Assembly: GCA_016932135.1 (NCBI GenBank)
Contig: JAFGDJ010000044.1
Location: 1 to 38,935, forward strand
DNA: 38,935 nucleotides
Direction of reading: 5' to 3'
Source: Spirochaetales bacterium
Lineage (GTDB): Bacteria; Spirochaetota; Spirochaetia; JAFGDJ01
A program made the position numbers and the translations under genes. Numbering within the stretch: the first letter of the stretch is position 1; every line of letters starts with the position of its first letter. Shown here in pieces: positions 1 through 8,217 of this stretch. The notes beneath the pieces are model-generated. The model did not search any database. It was not told the origin of the DNA and saw nothing but the letters and a program-made list of their open reading frames with translations.

Positions 1-1010
1 TATCCCCCGTTCCACAGGGCGTTATGGAGCTTCAGACCGTCGGGATTCTCGTAATTCACGTTCAGCATGGTATCCCGGGGGCAGGAGAAGCGGATCTCCA
101 CCTTCGAGCGTCTGTCCCAGGCATCGATGTTCCATTCGACCCGGTCATCCAGCACGGGACAGTCGAATTTCTGTTTCGAACCCTTCCAGAACTTGGAAAA
201 ATTCCATTCGTAGAATTTTCCTTCGTAGTGCAGGGCCACCAGGAGTCGTCTCGGCAGGGAGATGCCGAAGGCCACCGGCTGCGCGCCGCCCACGTCAAGA
301 CCGCTGTAGTCGAGCTGTTTCCCTGTTTTTCTACTTTTCAGGCAATTGCAGTTGAGCCAGACCCAGGGGCTGGTGTAGTCCCGGCCCCAGTTCTTGTCCT
401 GGTACCCGAAGGAGGTTTCGGGCCGCACCCTCCAGCGTTCGCCGTTGAAGACGACGGTTCCCTCATAGCGGGTCCTCATGCCCTGGGCGTGCCAGTACAT
501 ATTGAAGGCGTCGAGGGTTCGGAAGAAGGGGCTTGTTCCCCATCCGACCGAATAAGTCAGGATTTTTTCAGCTTTCAGGTCCCAGCTCATCTCCCCGGGA
601 TCAGACATATACTCCGGGTGAGCTTTCGCCTCGGCGGGGCTCAGCTTCACCGAGCCGGTTATGCGTGTTTCCGTCGCCCTATGTTCGCCGATGCGCACAT
701 CCATGGTTTTTCGCGAAGCCGTCCACGCCGACACAGGGTAGAGATTGTGGATCTGCGCCCTGCCGTCGACCCCCCACCGGCCGGCTTTGATCATGGCGTA
801 GCAGGGTTTACGGCCGGCGGCCTTGTTGGCCGGAAGCTGTCCGGGAACGATATCCCCCTTATCCAGCCCGGGATTGATAATGTAGTATTCGATGAAGTAA
901 GGCCTCATCTCACCGGTTTCTTCGTGTTCCGCCACAAAGGAGTGCCACCACCAGTCATAACCGCGGCGGGAACGTTTTCCTGAAAGCATGTATCCGTTTC
1001 TGCTGTTCAT
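1..1010 (-). CDS. Tocopherol cyclase-family protein (partial, C-terminus beyond left edge)
   Basis: An open minus-strand frame of 336 codons starts at the ATG at 1010 and runs off the window without a stop. The start follows a GGAGG ribosome binding site. The protein begins MNSRNGYMLSGKRSRRGYDW and continues with aromatic-rich segments such as WWWHSF, FIEYYIINPGL, GQLPANK, FNMYWHAQGMRT and GYQDKNWGRDYTSPWVWL. These match my memory of bacterial proteins in the tocopherol cyclase family (PF14249), which are beta-rich and lipocalin-like, of unknown substrate and not shown to make tocopherol. There is no signal peptide. It is divergent from the DUF362 gene across a palindromic site. Family assignment fairly confident; function unknown. 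Confidence 0.75.
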   Translation of the reverse strand, partial: MNSRNGYMLSGKRSRRGYDWWWHSFVAEHEETGEMRPYFIEYYIINPGLDKGDIVPGQLPANKAAGRKPCYAMIKAGRWGVDGRAQIHNLYPVSAWTASRKTMDVRIGEHRATETRITGSVKLSPAEAKAHPEYMSDPGEMSWDLKAEKILTYSVGWGTSPFFRTLDAFNMYWHAQGMRTRYEGTVVFNGERWRVRPETSFGYQDKNWGRDYTSPWVWLNCNCLKSRKTGKQLDYSGLDVGGAQPVAFGISLPRRLLVALHYEGKFYEWNFSKFWKGSKQKFDCPVLDDRVEWNIDAWDRRSKVEIRFSCPRDTMLNVNYENPDGLKLHNALWNGG

Positions 1011-1027
1011 GTGTACCTCCGGGAAAC

Positions 1028-1056
1028 AGTGTATCGCAGATATTTGCATTGTGCAA
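1028..1056 (-). promoter_or_regulatory. Candidate sigma70-like promoter of the tocopherol cyclase-family gene
   Basis: On the minus strand, TTGCAC (1051-1056) is separated by 17 bases from TACACT (1028-1033), just upstream of the RBS and ATG at 1010. The -35 lies inside the 9-3-9 palindrome at 1040-1060. Seen by eye, not tested. Confidence 0.45.
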
Positions 1057-1060
1057 ATAT
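1040..1060. promoter_or_regulatory. Perfect 9-3-9 palindrome, probable operator
   Basis: The half-sites ATATTTGCA and TGCAAATAT are exact reverse complements around a TTG spacer. The site overlaps the -35 elements of both divergent promoters, where a repressor dimer would be expected to bind. No regulator gene is adjacent in the window. The identity of the binding protein is unknown. Confidence 0.6.
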
Positions 1061-1077
1061 AAATTTCGGTTTATAAT
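1049..1077 (+). promoter_or_regulatory. Sigma70-like promoter of the DUF362 gene
   Basis: TTGTGC (1049-1054), a 17-base spacer and a perfect TATAAT (1072-1077), about 50 bases before the DUF362 start codon. The -35 overlaps the palindrome at 1040-1060. Confidence 0.6.
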
Positions 1078-1126
1078 GTAGACAGAACAAACGGGCACCC
1101 ATGTTCCGTACGAGGGAGGACCAGTA

Positions 1127-3157
1127 ATGGCAGTAGTGGCGATAGAACGACTTCCGGCGCTGTGCAACCATGAACAGACAAAGGATTCTGAAGGGCTGGT
1201 GGATACCGGGTACAATACCGACTGCGTGGCCCTGACCAGGGACTACGGCCGGGAGTCCTGGGAGGTGCGGCCCGAGGTAGCGGCCATACGCACGGCGGTA
1301 TTCGCCGCCCTGGACAGACTCGAGGCGGAGAGCACTATTTCTTCCCGGTTCTCCGGGCGGCCGGTGCTGGTAAAACCGAACCTGGTTACCGTCTATCACA
1401 ACATGGGCTTACAGCGCCGGTCTTACCCGGAAACCACCGATCCCCGGGTGCTGGACGCGGTTGTACTATGGCTGCAACGGTACTCTTCTTCGATTTCCAT
1501 TGTCGAATCCTCCGGCCGGGGAGTTCCGACGAGGGGGTCCTTCCGGGTGTCGGGCATCGACCGGCTGGCAAAACACCGGGGCTGCCGCCTGGTCGCCCTG
1601 GATGAGACCCCGGTGGACCGTTACATCCTGCCCAAGGCGTCCTTTCACCGGGAAATCCTGGTTCCTGAGCTGTTCTCCGCCGTCGTGCGGGGCGAGGCTG
1701 CCTATGTTTCGGTACCCAAGCTCAAGACAAACCTCTATACCGACGTAACCCTGGGGTTCAAGAACGCCATGGGGGTCATACCCTATAACCTGCGGCAGCG
1801 GAGCCATCATTACGCCATCGATCGCAAGCTTGTGGAAATGCTCTACCTCTTCAAGCCGGACATGATCGTGATCGACGGGGTTGTAGGGGCGGAGGGGGAA
1901 TGCCCGGCCCCGGTGGATCCCGTGGATTCCCGGGTGATTATCGCCGGGGATCACCCCGTGGAGACCGACAGGGTCGCCACGGAGCTTATGGGTTTCGATG
2001 CCTCGTCGGTGAAGTTGATCCGGGAAGCCGACGCCCTGGGGTTCGGCGACCCCGCGGGCGCCCGGGTGCTGACCGGCGGAACGGCGGAAGAGAAGGACAG
2101 CATGCCCGTGTTCCGCCCGGTGGACTGGATGCTGACCTCCGACAGGGTCACAGAACGGTTCCCCCGGATCAAGGTGCTGATCGGCATAGATCGGGGTTCT
2201 CTCACATCGGAAAACGGAAAGGACCTGGTTGTTGAAATGCAGGAATCCTGCCGGGGAGGCTGCGTGGCGACGACCCGGTTCGCCCTGTCGATGTTCGAGG
2301 CCGAAGGCCTCGAGCCCCGGCGGCCGGTGGTGCTGATCATCGGCGGGGGGGTGAAAAGAGGTGGGGTACCCTACTGGTACGATGCCGAAGGGAAGGCGTA
2401 CAGTGAAGAAGATATCCGGCGCCTGCCGGGGAAGAAGGCGGTGATCGGGTCGTGCAGCCGGCCCCTGGCTCCCATATCGGACAGGTTCGTCGAAGGGTGC
2501 ATGGTCCTGCCCAATGCTCCCCACATGGTCTTGCACACCCTGTCGGGAACCACCTGCACCGTCATGTCACTGCGGAACAGGAACCTCCTTCCCCTGCTCG
2601 CGGCGATTCTGGGACAGCGGTCTGCCCGGAGGCTCCTTATAAAAACCGGGAAGAGGATAGACGCTCCCCTGGCGCTGGAGGACCGATTAGCGGAAACCCG
2701 TCCTCTGACCGAGGAAGAGGCGAAACGAAACTGGGTGGCCTGGCCCCTGCCGCCGATCGACCCGAAGGAGAAGAAGGAACTCCTTGCCTTTGAAGACGAC
2801 GCTGCCGTGGCTTCTTTCAGGGGTGTGCTTTTGTTCCGCCTGAAGGAACGGCTGCTCTGGAGGATCAAGGCCGTCATCGCGGCCCTTCTGACCATGGGAC
2901 CCTTGGTTCTTGCCCTGGTTTCGGCGGTCGGGGGAACCTCGATCCTGGGGATAAAGGGACCCCTGTGGCTCCTCTTCTTCGCCGTGATCGAAGGTATTCA
3001 CATCCTGGAACTGCCGGCTGCCTTAAAGGCGGGGAAGGAGCATGCCCTTCGAAAGGGGAAACCCTGGACCATGGGGGCATCACTGCGATCCGCCGTTGCC
3101 GCTCTCTGCTGCGGGTACCCGTCCTGGGTTCCGAAAAAGCGGGGCGTCTTCGGCTAG
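1127..3157 (+). CDS. DUF362 domain protein with C-terminal membrane segments
   Basis: 676 residues; ATG at 1127 with GGGAGGA six bases upstream. Residues about 75-340 carry features of DUF362 (PF04015): VKPNLV, VVESSG-like IVESSGRG, KLKTN, FKNAMGVIP and IDGVVGAEG. The middle (about 350-500) has cysteines in SCRGGC, GSC, EGC and TTC contexts that I cannot assign; there is no CxxCxxC ferredoxin motif of the kind fused to many DUF362 proteins. About residues 585-640 contain two hydrophobic stretches, and the end (HILELPAAL to GYPSWVP) faintly recalls the TMEM254/DUF4499 family, a weak impression. Probably membrane-anchored, role unknown. It is divergent from the tocopherol cyclase-family gene and likely co-controlled through the palindrome between them. 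Confidence 0.7.
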   Translation: MAVVAIERLPALCNHEQTKDSEGLVDTGYNTDCVALTRDYGRESWEVRPEVAAIRTAVFAALDRLEAESTISSRFSGRPVLVKPNLVTVYHNMGLQRRSYPETTDPRVLDAVVLWLQRYSSSISIVESSGRGVPTRGSFRVSGIDRLAKHRGCRLVALDETPVDRYILPKASFHREILVPELFSAVVRGEAAYVSVPKLKTNLYTDVTLGFKNAMGVIPYNLRQRSHHYAIDRKLVEMLYLFKPDMIVIDGVVGAEGECPAPVDPVDSRVIIAGDHPVETDRVATELMGFDASSVKLIREADALGFGDPAGARVLTGGTAEEKDSMPVFRPVDWMLTSDRVTERFPRIKVLIGIDRGSLTSENGKDLVVEMQESCRGGCVATTRFALSMFEAEGLEPRRPVVLIIGGGVKRGGVPYWYDAEGKAYSEEDIRRLPGKKAVIGSCSRPLAPISDRFVEGCMVLPNAPHMVLHTLSGTTCTVMSLRNRNLLPLLAAILGQRSARRLLIKTGKRIDAPLALEDRLAETRPLTEEEAKRNWVAWPLPPIDPKEKKELLAFEDDAAVASFRGVLLFRLKERLLWRIKAVIAALLTMGPLVLALVSAVGGTSILGIKGPLWLLFFAVIEGIHILELPAALKAGKEHALRKGKPWTMGASLRSAVAALCCGYPSWVPKKRGVFG

Positions 3158-3170
3158 AGAAACTTTTTTC

Positions 3171-3199
3171 TTGCCCGGAGCCGTCTTATGGGACATAAT
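3171..3199 (+). promoter_or_regulatory. Candidate promoter of the phosphotransacylase-butyrate kinase gene
   Basis: TTGCCC (3171-3176), 17-base spacer, CATAAT (3194-3199); predicted start near 3206, followed by AAGGAG and the ATG at 3229. Confidence 0.45.
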
Positions 3200-3228
3200 C
3201 ATATATCCTTATACCAAAAGGAGTGGTT

Positions 3229-5436
3229 ATGTACGACATTGAACAATCCCTGAACGACCAGATTCTGGGATTCGGCGGGGAACGGCTTACGGTCATCTTT
3301 ACCGAGGCTCACGATCCCCGGCAGATAGAAGCGGTCTGTTACCTTACCAGGTTTATACGGCCGGTTCTTCTGGCGTCTGAAAAAGAGGTCCGGGAAATCA
3401 TCCGGAAGGATCTCGGACACCTGGATGCGAACAGGGTAGCCTATACCCTTTCGGAAACAGCCTTCGTCGATCCGGCTTCAGAGAATGATCTGTGCGACGA
3501 ACTGGCCGCCGCCTACAAAGCGGCTTACGCTCAGGATGGACGGAAGGTCTCCGACCAGGCTGCCTTGAAAGCGGTCCGCACTCCCTGCCTTTTCGGTATC
3601 ATGGCGGTCCGGGAGGGGCACGCCGACATGGTCGTCGGAGGAAGCGCCCACGAACCCGTTCACTTCTACCGGCCGATGATAAAGCTCCTGCAACAGCGGT
3701 CCGTGGTCTGCGAGATTGGTGTGTTTGTGCTTCCGGATGAACACTCGGAGAATATATACCCCCAGAACATCGTTATCTTCGGCGACGTGGGGGTAAACGC
3801 AGCCATGACGCCTGAAATCTTAGCCCACGTGGCCGTGGATACCTGCACCATTACCCGGGACATCTTCCCGGAAACCGCCCTCCCGAGGATCCATGCCGCC
3901 ATGATTTCCTACTCCAACCACGGTTCCGACGAAGGGCCGTCCCCTGAACTGGTCAGGCAGGCATCGAGCCTGGTGCCCGATGTACTGAAAAACTACCAAA
4001 GAGAGAACCCCCGGTATGAGAATATTTTTATCGAAGGAGAAGTGAAAGCCAATGTAGCTCTTTCCCAGCGTTCGGCCATGTATTACAAAAAGGGAAAGGA
4101 AGAATTGTGGCACGGAGCTTCCAATGTGATCATATGTCCCAACCTGGACGTAGGAAACCTGCTGTATTTTCTCTATGCCACTCGGTTCCCCGAGGCTAAG
4201 AAATTCAACATCACCTCCGGTATTGGTTTTACCGGGGTCGATCTGGCCAAGGACTGCACCGTGGAGGATATCCTGCTGGGGGTGAAGGCTCCCTTGCTGT
4301 GCCGTTATCAGAAACTCGGCTGGCAGAAGACTCCCCGGGACACCTTCTTTCGCCGGTACCGGGTCCTGGCGATTAACCCCGGGTCCACCTCTACCAAGGT
4401 CAGCGCCTGGGAAGGAAGCTACGAACTTTTCTCAGGAGAGCTGAGCCACTGTGCCGAGGAACTTTCCCCCTTCGCTGAAAAGCCCATCACCGCCCAATTC
4501 GCCTTCCGCAAAGACGCCGTGGTCGGCTTTCTCAAGGAACACAACCTCTCCATAGGCGATTTCGACGCGGTTTCGGCCCGGGGGGGGCTTCTGAAACCGA
4601 TTCCCCATGGAACCTACCGGGTGGATACCCCGATGCTGGAAGATCTGAAAGCCGGGGTAGGAGGCGAACACGCTTCCAACCTGGGGGCCCTCATCGCCGC
4701 GGAACTCACCGCCGGCACGGAAAAGCCCGCCTTTATCATCGACCCGGTGGTGGTGGACGAGGCAGCCGAACGGGTAAAGATCACCGGGCTGAAGGAGATC
4801 AGACGGCGGGTCATCAGCCATGCCTTGAACCAGATCGCCTCAGCCCGGCGTTACGCCGAGGAGCATGAGACCTTCTATGAGAGCGTCAACCTCATCGTCT
4901 GTCACCTGGGAGGAGGTATTTCGGTAGGGGCACACAAGAAGGGGCAGTATATCGATGTCAATAACGCCCTGAACGGCGAAGGGCCCTTTACACCGGAACG
5001 ATCCGGCTCCCTCCCGGTGGGGCAGCTTATCGACCTCTGTTTTTCGAGGAAATACACCCACGGTGAACTGAAAAAGCTGAACAAGGGTTCCGGCGGCCTG
5101 GTGGACCTTCTGGGGACCAACGACCTTCGGGATGTTCTTAAGATGCGGGACGGGGGAGACGAGTTTGCCGCCCTGGTTTTTGAGGCCCTGGTGTACCAGA
5201 TTTCGAAGAGCATCACGGCCCTGGTGCCGGCTTTTGATGGAGAGGCGGTGGACCGGGTTATTCTCACCGGGGGCATGGCCCGGTCAAAAGAACTGGTGGA
5301 GGGAGTGACGAACTATGTGCGTTTTCTCGGCTGCGGGGTGAGCGTCTACCCGGGAGAAAACGAAATGATAGCCCTGGTAAAGGGAGCCTTGCGGGTGCTG
5401 CAGGGGAAGGAAGAAGCAAAGACGTACCGAAGCTGA
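3229..5436 (+). CDS. Fused phosphate acyltransferase-like / butyrate kinase protein
   Basis: 735 residues. The ATG at 3229 is preferred over an in-frame GTG six bases earlier because AAGGAG ends five bases before it. Residues about 10-330 look like the phosphate acetyl/butyryltransferase fold (PF01515): VVGGSAHEPVHF, IVIFGDVGVNAAMTPE, ISYSNHGSDEGPSPE and NVIICPNLDVGNLLYF. From about residue 378 the sequence is butyrate kinase-like (ASKHA): LAINPGSTSTKVSAW phosphate-1 motif, SARGGLLKPIPHGTY, GEHASNLGALIA, VCHLGGGISVGAH, NGEGPFTPERSGSLP and VILTGGMARS. Known separate enzymes convert acyl-CoA plus phosphate to acyl phosphate, then acyl phosphate plus ADP to acid plus ATP. The fusion suggests a single cytosolic protein doing both. 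Chain-length specificity (butyrate, isobutyrate or other) cannot be read from sequence. No frameshift or internal stop separates the halves. Confidence 0.85.
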   Translation: MYDIEQSLNDQILGFGGERLTVIFTEAHDPRQIEAVCYLTRFIRPVLLASEKEVREIIRKDLGHLDANRVAYTLSETAFVDPASENDLCDELAAAYKAAYAQDGRKVSDQAALKAVRTPCLFGIMAVREGHADMVVGGSAHEPVHFYRPMIKLLQQRSVVCEIGVFVLPDEHSENIYPQNIVIFGDVGVNAAMTPEILAHVAVDTCTITRDIFPETALPRIHAAMISYSNHGSDEGPSPELVRQASSLVPDVLKNYQRENPRYENIFIEGEVKANVALSQRSAMYYKKGKEELWHGASNVIICPNLDVGNLLYFLYATRFPEAKKFNITSGIGFTGVDLAKDCTVEDILLGVKAPLLCRYQKLGWQKTPRDTFFRRYRVLAINPGSTSTKVSAWEGSYELFSGELSHCAEELSPFAEKPITAQFAFRKDAVVGFLKEHNLSIGDFDAVSARGGLLKPIPHGTYRVDTPMLEDLKAGVGGEHASNLGALIAAELTAGTEKPAFIIDPVVVDEAAERVKITGLKEIRRRVISHALNQIASARRYAEEHETFYESVNLIVCHLGGGISVGAHKKGQYIDVNNALNGEGPFTPERSGSLPVGQLIDLCFSRKYTHGELKKLNKGSGGLVDLLGTNDLRDVLKMRDGGDEFAALVFEALVYQISKSITALVPAFDGEAVDRVILTGGMARSKELVEGVTNYVRFLGCGVSVYPGENEMIALVKGALRVLQGKEEAKTYRS

Positions 5437-5557
5437 GAGCCCTTTTCCTGTCTGCGCTGCCTTCGATGCATATTGGCGGTAGAGTTTCTCACCCGATAAA
5501 AGACGGCTTTTGTCTCTGTCATTCCTCTAACGAATGGGTAAATATCCCATCCTGATA

Positions 5558-5586
5558 TTGCCCTGCCGGAACCCCGGAGGTACAAT
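5558..5586 (+). promoter_or_regulatory. Promoter of the first saccharopine-dehydrogenase-like gene
   Basis: TTGCCC (5558-5563), 17-base spacer, TACAAT (5581-5586); predicted start near 5593, leaving a leader of about 44 bases. A small inverted repeat, ATGGG with CCCAT at 5534-5550, lies just upstream. The rest of the 200-base intergenic stretch 5437-5636 shows nothing else I can name. Confidence 0.5.
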
Positions 5587-5636
5587 TCTACCTAATGCGG
5601 GGTCCGTTCCAGGGCTCTTAAAACAAGGAGATATGT

Positions 5637-6857
5637 ATGAAAAAACTGCTGGTCCTCGGCGTCGGCGCTCAGGGGAGTACCGTGGCGAAACGGATGGATG
5701 AGGAACCTTCGGTGGCGGAGATTATCTGCGCCGACTACGACGAGAAAGCGGTGAACGATCTGGCCGGACAATTGAAAAAAGGAAAAGCCCTCAGGCTGGA
5801 TGCCTCGAAGGTGGAAAACATCGTTCAGGCTGCGAAAGATGTCGATCTGGTGGTGAACGCCCTGCCCATGGCCTTCGGAAGAATCGCCCTGCAGGCAGCG
5901 TTGAAGGCAGAAACCAATTACCAGGATTTCGCCGCGGCGGACGACGGAACCATCGACTGGGTTGAGGGTATCAAGAAGATGCTCACGGAAACCAGTGAAG
6001 AGTTTAAAAAAATCGGCAAAACCGCGGTTATCAGTACCGGGTCGGCACCGGGTCTTATCTGCGTGGTGGCTAGAGATGCCATGAGGTATCTCGACGCCTG
6101 CGAAAACATCTACATGATGGTGTACGAGGGAGTCGAGGCAAAAAGGTTTCTACCCTTCTGGTGGTCGCCGGAAGTCGCCTATCAGGATATGTCGGATACC
6201 GCCTATGCCTTTGAAAATGGAAAGATCACCCCTACAGAACCCTTTTCCAAGCCCCTATACGTAAAGTTCAAGGGCATGGATGACGAAGTTCGGCTTGTGG
6301 AGCATGCCCACGATGAGCCGGTGAACATGGGAATAAACGCAAAAGAGTATTTCAAGGGAGCGAAGAATATTTACTTCAAATACGGTGGTGTAGGCATCGA
6401 GTTCGCCCAGCCCCTCTACCGCATGGGAATGCTGTCGAACAAGCCGGTAGAAGTGGACGGCGCCATGGTCATCCCGCGTCACCTGGTTCTCAAGCTCACA
6501 CCGCCGGCCCCGAAGTATCATGACGAGATAAAGGCTATCCTGGACGAGGGGCTCGTTTCCGATACCGGGGCCATGGTTGTAAGGGCTGAGGGAATAAAAG
6601 ACGGAAAGAAGGTCAGGGTCGAGAGTTACGTGTACGCTCCCGGGTGCGTTGAGTCTTTTGAGAAGACGGGACTGACGGCGGAGACCTATCTCACCGGCCA
6701 GGGCGGGGCCCTGTACACCAAGATGTTCGTCAACGATAAGATACAACAGAAAGGACTCATATCTTCAGATATGCTTACCTATGACCAGGTGGATTACTAC
6801 CTTCAGGAAGCGAAGAAACTTGAAATTAACGTCGAGACCACGGTAGAGGGCTTATAA
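5637..6857 (+). CDS. Saccharopine dehydrogenase-like NAD(P)-binding oxidoreductase (copy 1)
   Basis: 406 residues, ATG at 5637 after AAGGAG. The N-terminus LLVLGVGAQGSTVAK is a Rossmann nucleotide-binding loop (GxGxxG-like), followed by ICADYD, where an acidic residue at the end of beta-2 favours NAD. Further motifs are VVNALPMAFG, STGSAPGLICVVARDA and FWWSPEVAYQDM. This is the layout of the saccharopine dehydrogenase/carboxynorspermidine synthase superfamily (NADP domain plus C-terminal substrate domain). The substrate is not determinable. It faces a close paralogue at 6886-8112 and follows the Ptb-Buk fusion gene, so a role in amino acid breakdown or synthesis is possible but unproved. Confidence 0.75.
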   Translation: MKKLLVLGVGAQGSTVAKRMDEEPSVAEIICADYDEKAVNDLAGQLKKGKALRLDASKVENIVQAAKDVDLVVNALPMAFGRIALQAALKAETNYQDFAAADDGTIDWVEGIKKMLTETSEEFKKIGKTAVISTGSAPGLICVVARDAMRYLDACENIYMMVYEGVEAKRFLPFWWSPEVAYQDMSDTAYAFENGKITPTEPFSKPLYVKFKGMDDEVRLVEHAHDEPVNMGINAKEYFKGAKNIYFKYGGVGIEFAQPLYRMGMLSNKPVEVDGAMVIPRHLVLKLTPPAPKYHDEIKAILDEGLVSDTGAMVVRAEGIKDGKKVRVESYVYAPGCVESFEKTGLTAETYLTGQGGALYTKMFVNDKIQQKGLISSDMLTYDQVDYYLQEAKKLEINVETTVEGL

Positions 6858-6862
6858 AAAGG

Positions 6863-6887
6863 GGCCGGGGAAACCCGGCCTTTTTTT
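6863..6887. terminator. Bidirectional rho-independent terminator
   Basis: Stem GGCCGGG (6863-6869), GAAA loop, CCCGGCC (6874-6880), then seven T on the plus strand; on the other strand the stem is followed by a run of T from the A run at 6856-6860. It serves both convergent oxidoreductase genes, and the minus-strand gene's stop codon lies in the plus-strand T tract. Confidence 0.85.
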
Positions 6888-8112
6888 AGTTTATCCGGTG
6901 TTCGACGATTTCGTCGAAAGTGATGTCAAGCTTGGCGCATTCGTCAAAAAAGAACTTCCGGGCTTCAGCGTCCAGCACCTCCGGAGAAATCAGTCCGGTT
7001 TGGGTAACGGCATCTACCACCATCATTTTTGTGAAAATAAAGGCGCTCTGCCCGGTAAGATACGCTTCATGGCTGATACCGGACCGCCGGAAGGACTCCA
7101 CCAGGCCGGGAGAGTTTACATAGACGGTTACCGTCATCGGCTTTCCATCCTTCATGCCGTTCACCACCACCTGGAAGGCTCCTTCTTCGGTAATCAACCC
7201 TCCGTCGATAATCTCCTGGATCTCTTCCTTGTATTTCGGAGCCGGCGGGGCATGATGGATTACCAGATCGAAGGGTCTGTACTTCATCCCCTGGAATTCC
7301 CGCTCCTCCTGAGAAAGAAAGCCCATCTTGTACAGGGCTTCGGACAGCTCGATATGCGGGCCGCCGTACCGAAAGACGATGTTTCGCACCCCTTTCAGAC
7401 ATCGCTTAGCGTTCAGTCCCAGGGTGATCGGTTCTTCATGGTTATGATCCACCATGCGGATGTCCCGATCCACTCCGGGAAAACGCATCAGTACCGGGTT
7501 TGAAAAAGGCTCGGTAGTGATATGACGGCCGTCCTGAAAGCGAATAGGAGGAAGAGACATATCTTCGAAGGCTACGTCGGGAGACCACCAGAAGGGTACG
7601 AACTTCTTGGACCACACACCTTCGTAGACATTCATCTCTATACTGACGCAGCTGTCCATTTTTTCCACCGCTTCCCTTACTACCACATTGACCAGCCCGG
7701 GAGCAGAACCTGTGTTGGTAATCGCGAGAATACCGGCGTCTTGAAATCGTTTATGCTGCTCGGTGAACATGTGCTCGGTAGCCTCGACAGAGGATTTTCC
7801 CGGTAGTTCGGTCATACAGAGGTCCTGGTAGTTCGCTTTCAGGTGAAGGGCAGCTTCCATGACCGTCAGGTTGAAGACGATGGGTAGGCCGTTGACGATA
7901 ATATCCACGCCTTCTCCCGCCCGGACAATGTCATCCACATTTTTTGCATTCACTTGTACGGCCTTCGCCTTGGAAAGAGTATTCCCTAAGGCTTCGGCGG
8001 CTTTTTTGTCATAATCGGCGCAGATGATTTCCGCAACTCCCGGTTCCTTATCCAGCAATTTCGCAATAGCGCTCCCTTGAGCTCCGGTACCAAGAATCAT
8101 TACGCGTTTCAT
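6886..8112 (-). CDS. Saccharopine dehydrogenase-like oxidoreductase (copy 2)
   Basis: 408 residues, start ATG at 8112 with a GAGGTGAG ribosome binding site. It is a clear paralogue of the 5637-6857 product: MILGTGAQGSAIAKLLD, EIICADYD, NTGSAPGLVNVVVREA, KFVPFWWSPDVAFEDM, VYEGV and LTGQSAF align along the whole length, and both end shortly after a DEI- or NVE-type tail. The Rossmann loop and acidic beta-2 end are kept, so it is probably an active NAD-dependent enzyme. The two genes are convergent, not tandem, so they can be regulated separately. Differences cluster at residues about 95-125 (LCMTELPGK versus FAAADDGT), which may alter the substrate. Substrate unknown. Confidence 0.75.
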   Translation of the reverse strand: MKRVMILGTGAQGSAIAKLLDKEPGVAEIICADYDKKAAEALGNTLSKAKAVQVNAKNVDDIVRAGEGVDIIVNGLPIVFNLTVMEAALHLKANYQDLCMTELPGKSSVEATEHMFTEQHKRFQDAGILAITNTGSAPGLVNVVVREAVEKMDSCVSIEMNVYEGVWSKKFVPFWWSPDVAFEDMSLPPIRFQDGRHITTEPFSNPVLMRFPGVDRDIRMVDHNHEEPITLGLNAKRCLKGVRNIVFRYGGPHIELSEALYKMGFLSQEEREFQGMKYRPFDLVIHHAPPAPKYKEEIQEIIDGGLITEEGAFQVVVNGMKDGKPMTVTVYVNSPGLVESFRRSGISHEAYLTGQSAFIFTKMMVVDAVTQTGLISPEVLDAEARKFFFDECAKLDITFDEIVEHRIN

Positions 8113-8142
8113 GTTCTCACCTCACATGAAAATTTGATCTTG

Positions 8143-8171
8143 AGTCTACTATTGAAAATACGGACACGCAA
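8143..8171 (-). promoter_or_regulatory. Candidate promoter of the second saccharopine-dehydrogenase-like gene
   Basis: Minus strand TTGCGT (8166-8171), 17-base spacer, TAGACT (8143-8148), about 30 bases before the start codon at 8112. Moderate match only. Confidence 0.35.
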
Positions 8172-8217
8172 CCTGAGAAAAACTCTTTTTACTGATATAT
8201 CATAGGTTTGTTATGGC

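Noticed and set aside
24-983. Long plus-strand open frame of 319 codons opposite the first gene
   Set aside because: It is antisense to a complete minus-strand frame with a ribosome binding site, promoter and family-level similarity. Its own translation is Pro/Gly-rich without recognisable domains.
1466-2536. Minus-strand open frame of 356 codons inside the DUF362 gene
   Set aside because: A shadow of GC-rich coding DNA: no ribosome binding site, no motif, and the plus frame is clearly coding.
3229-8112. A lysine-to-butyrate fermentation cluster
   Set aside because: The butyrate kinase half and amino-acid dehydrogenase-like proteins are suggestive, but no lysine aminomutase, cleavage enzyme or CoA transferase is present.
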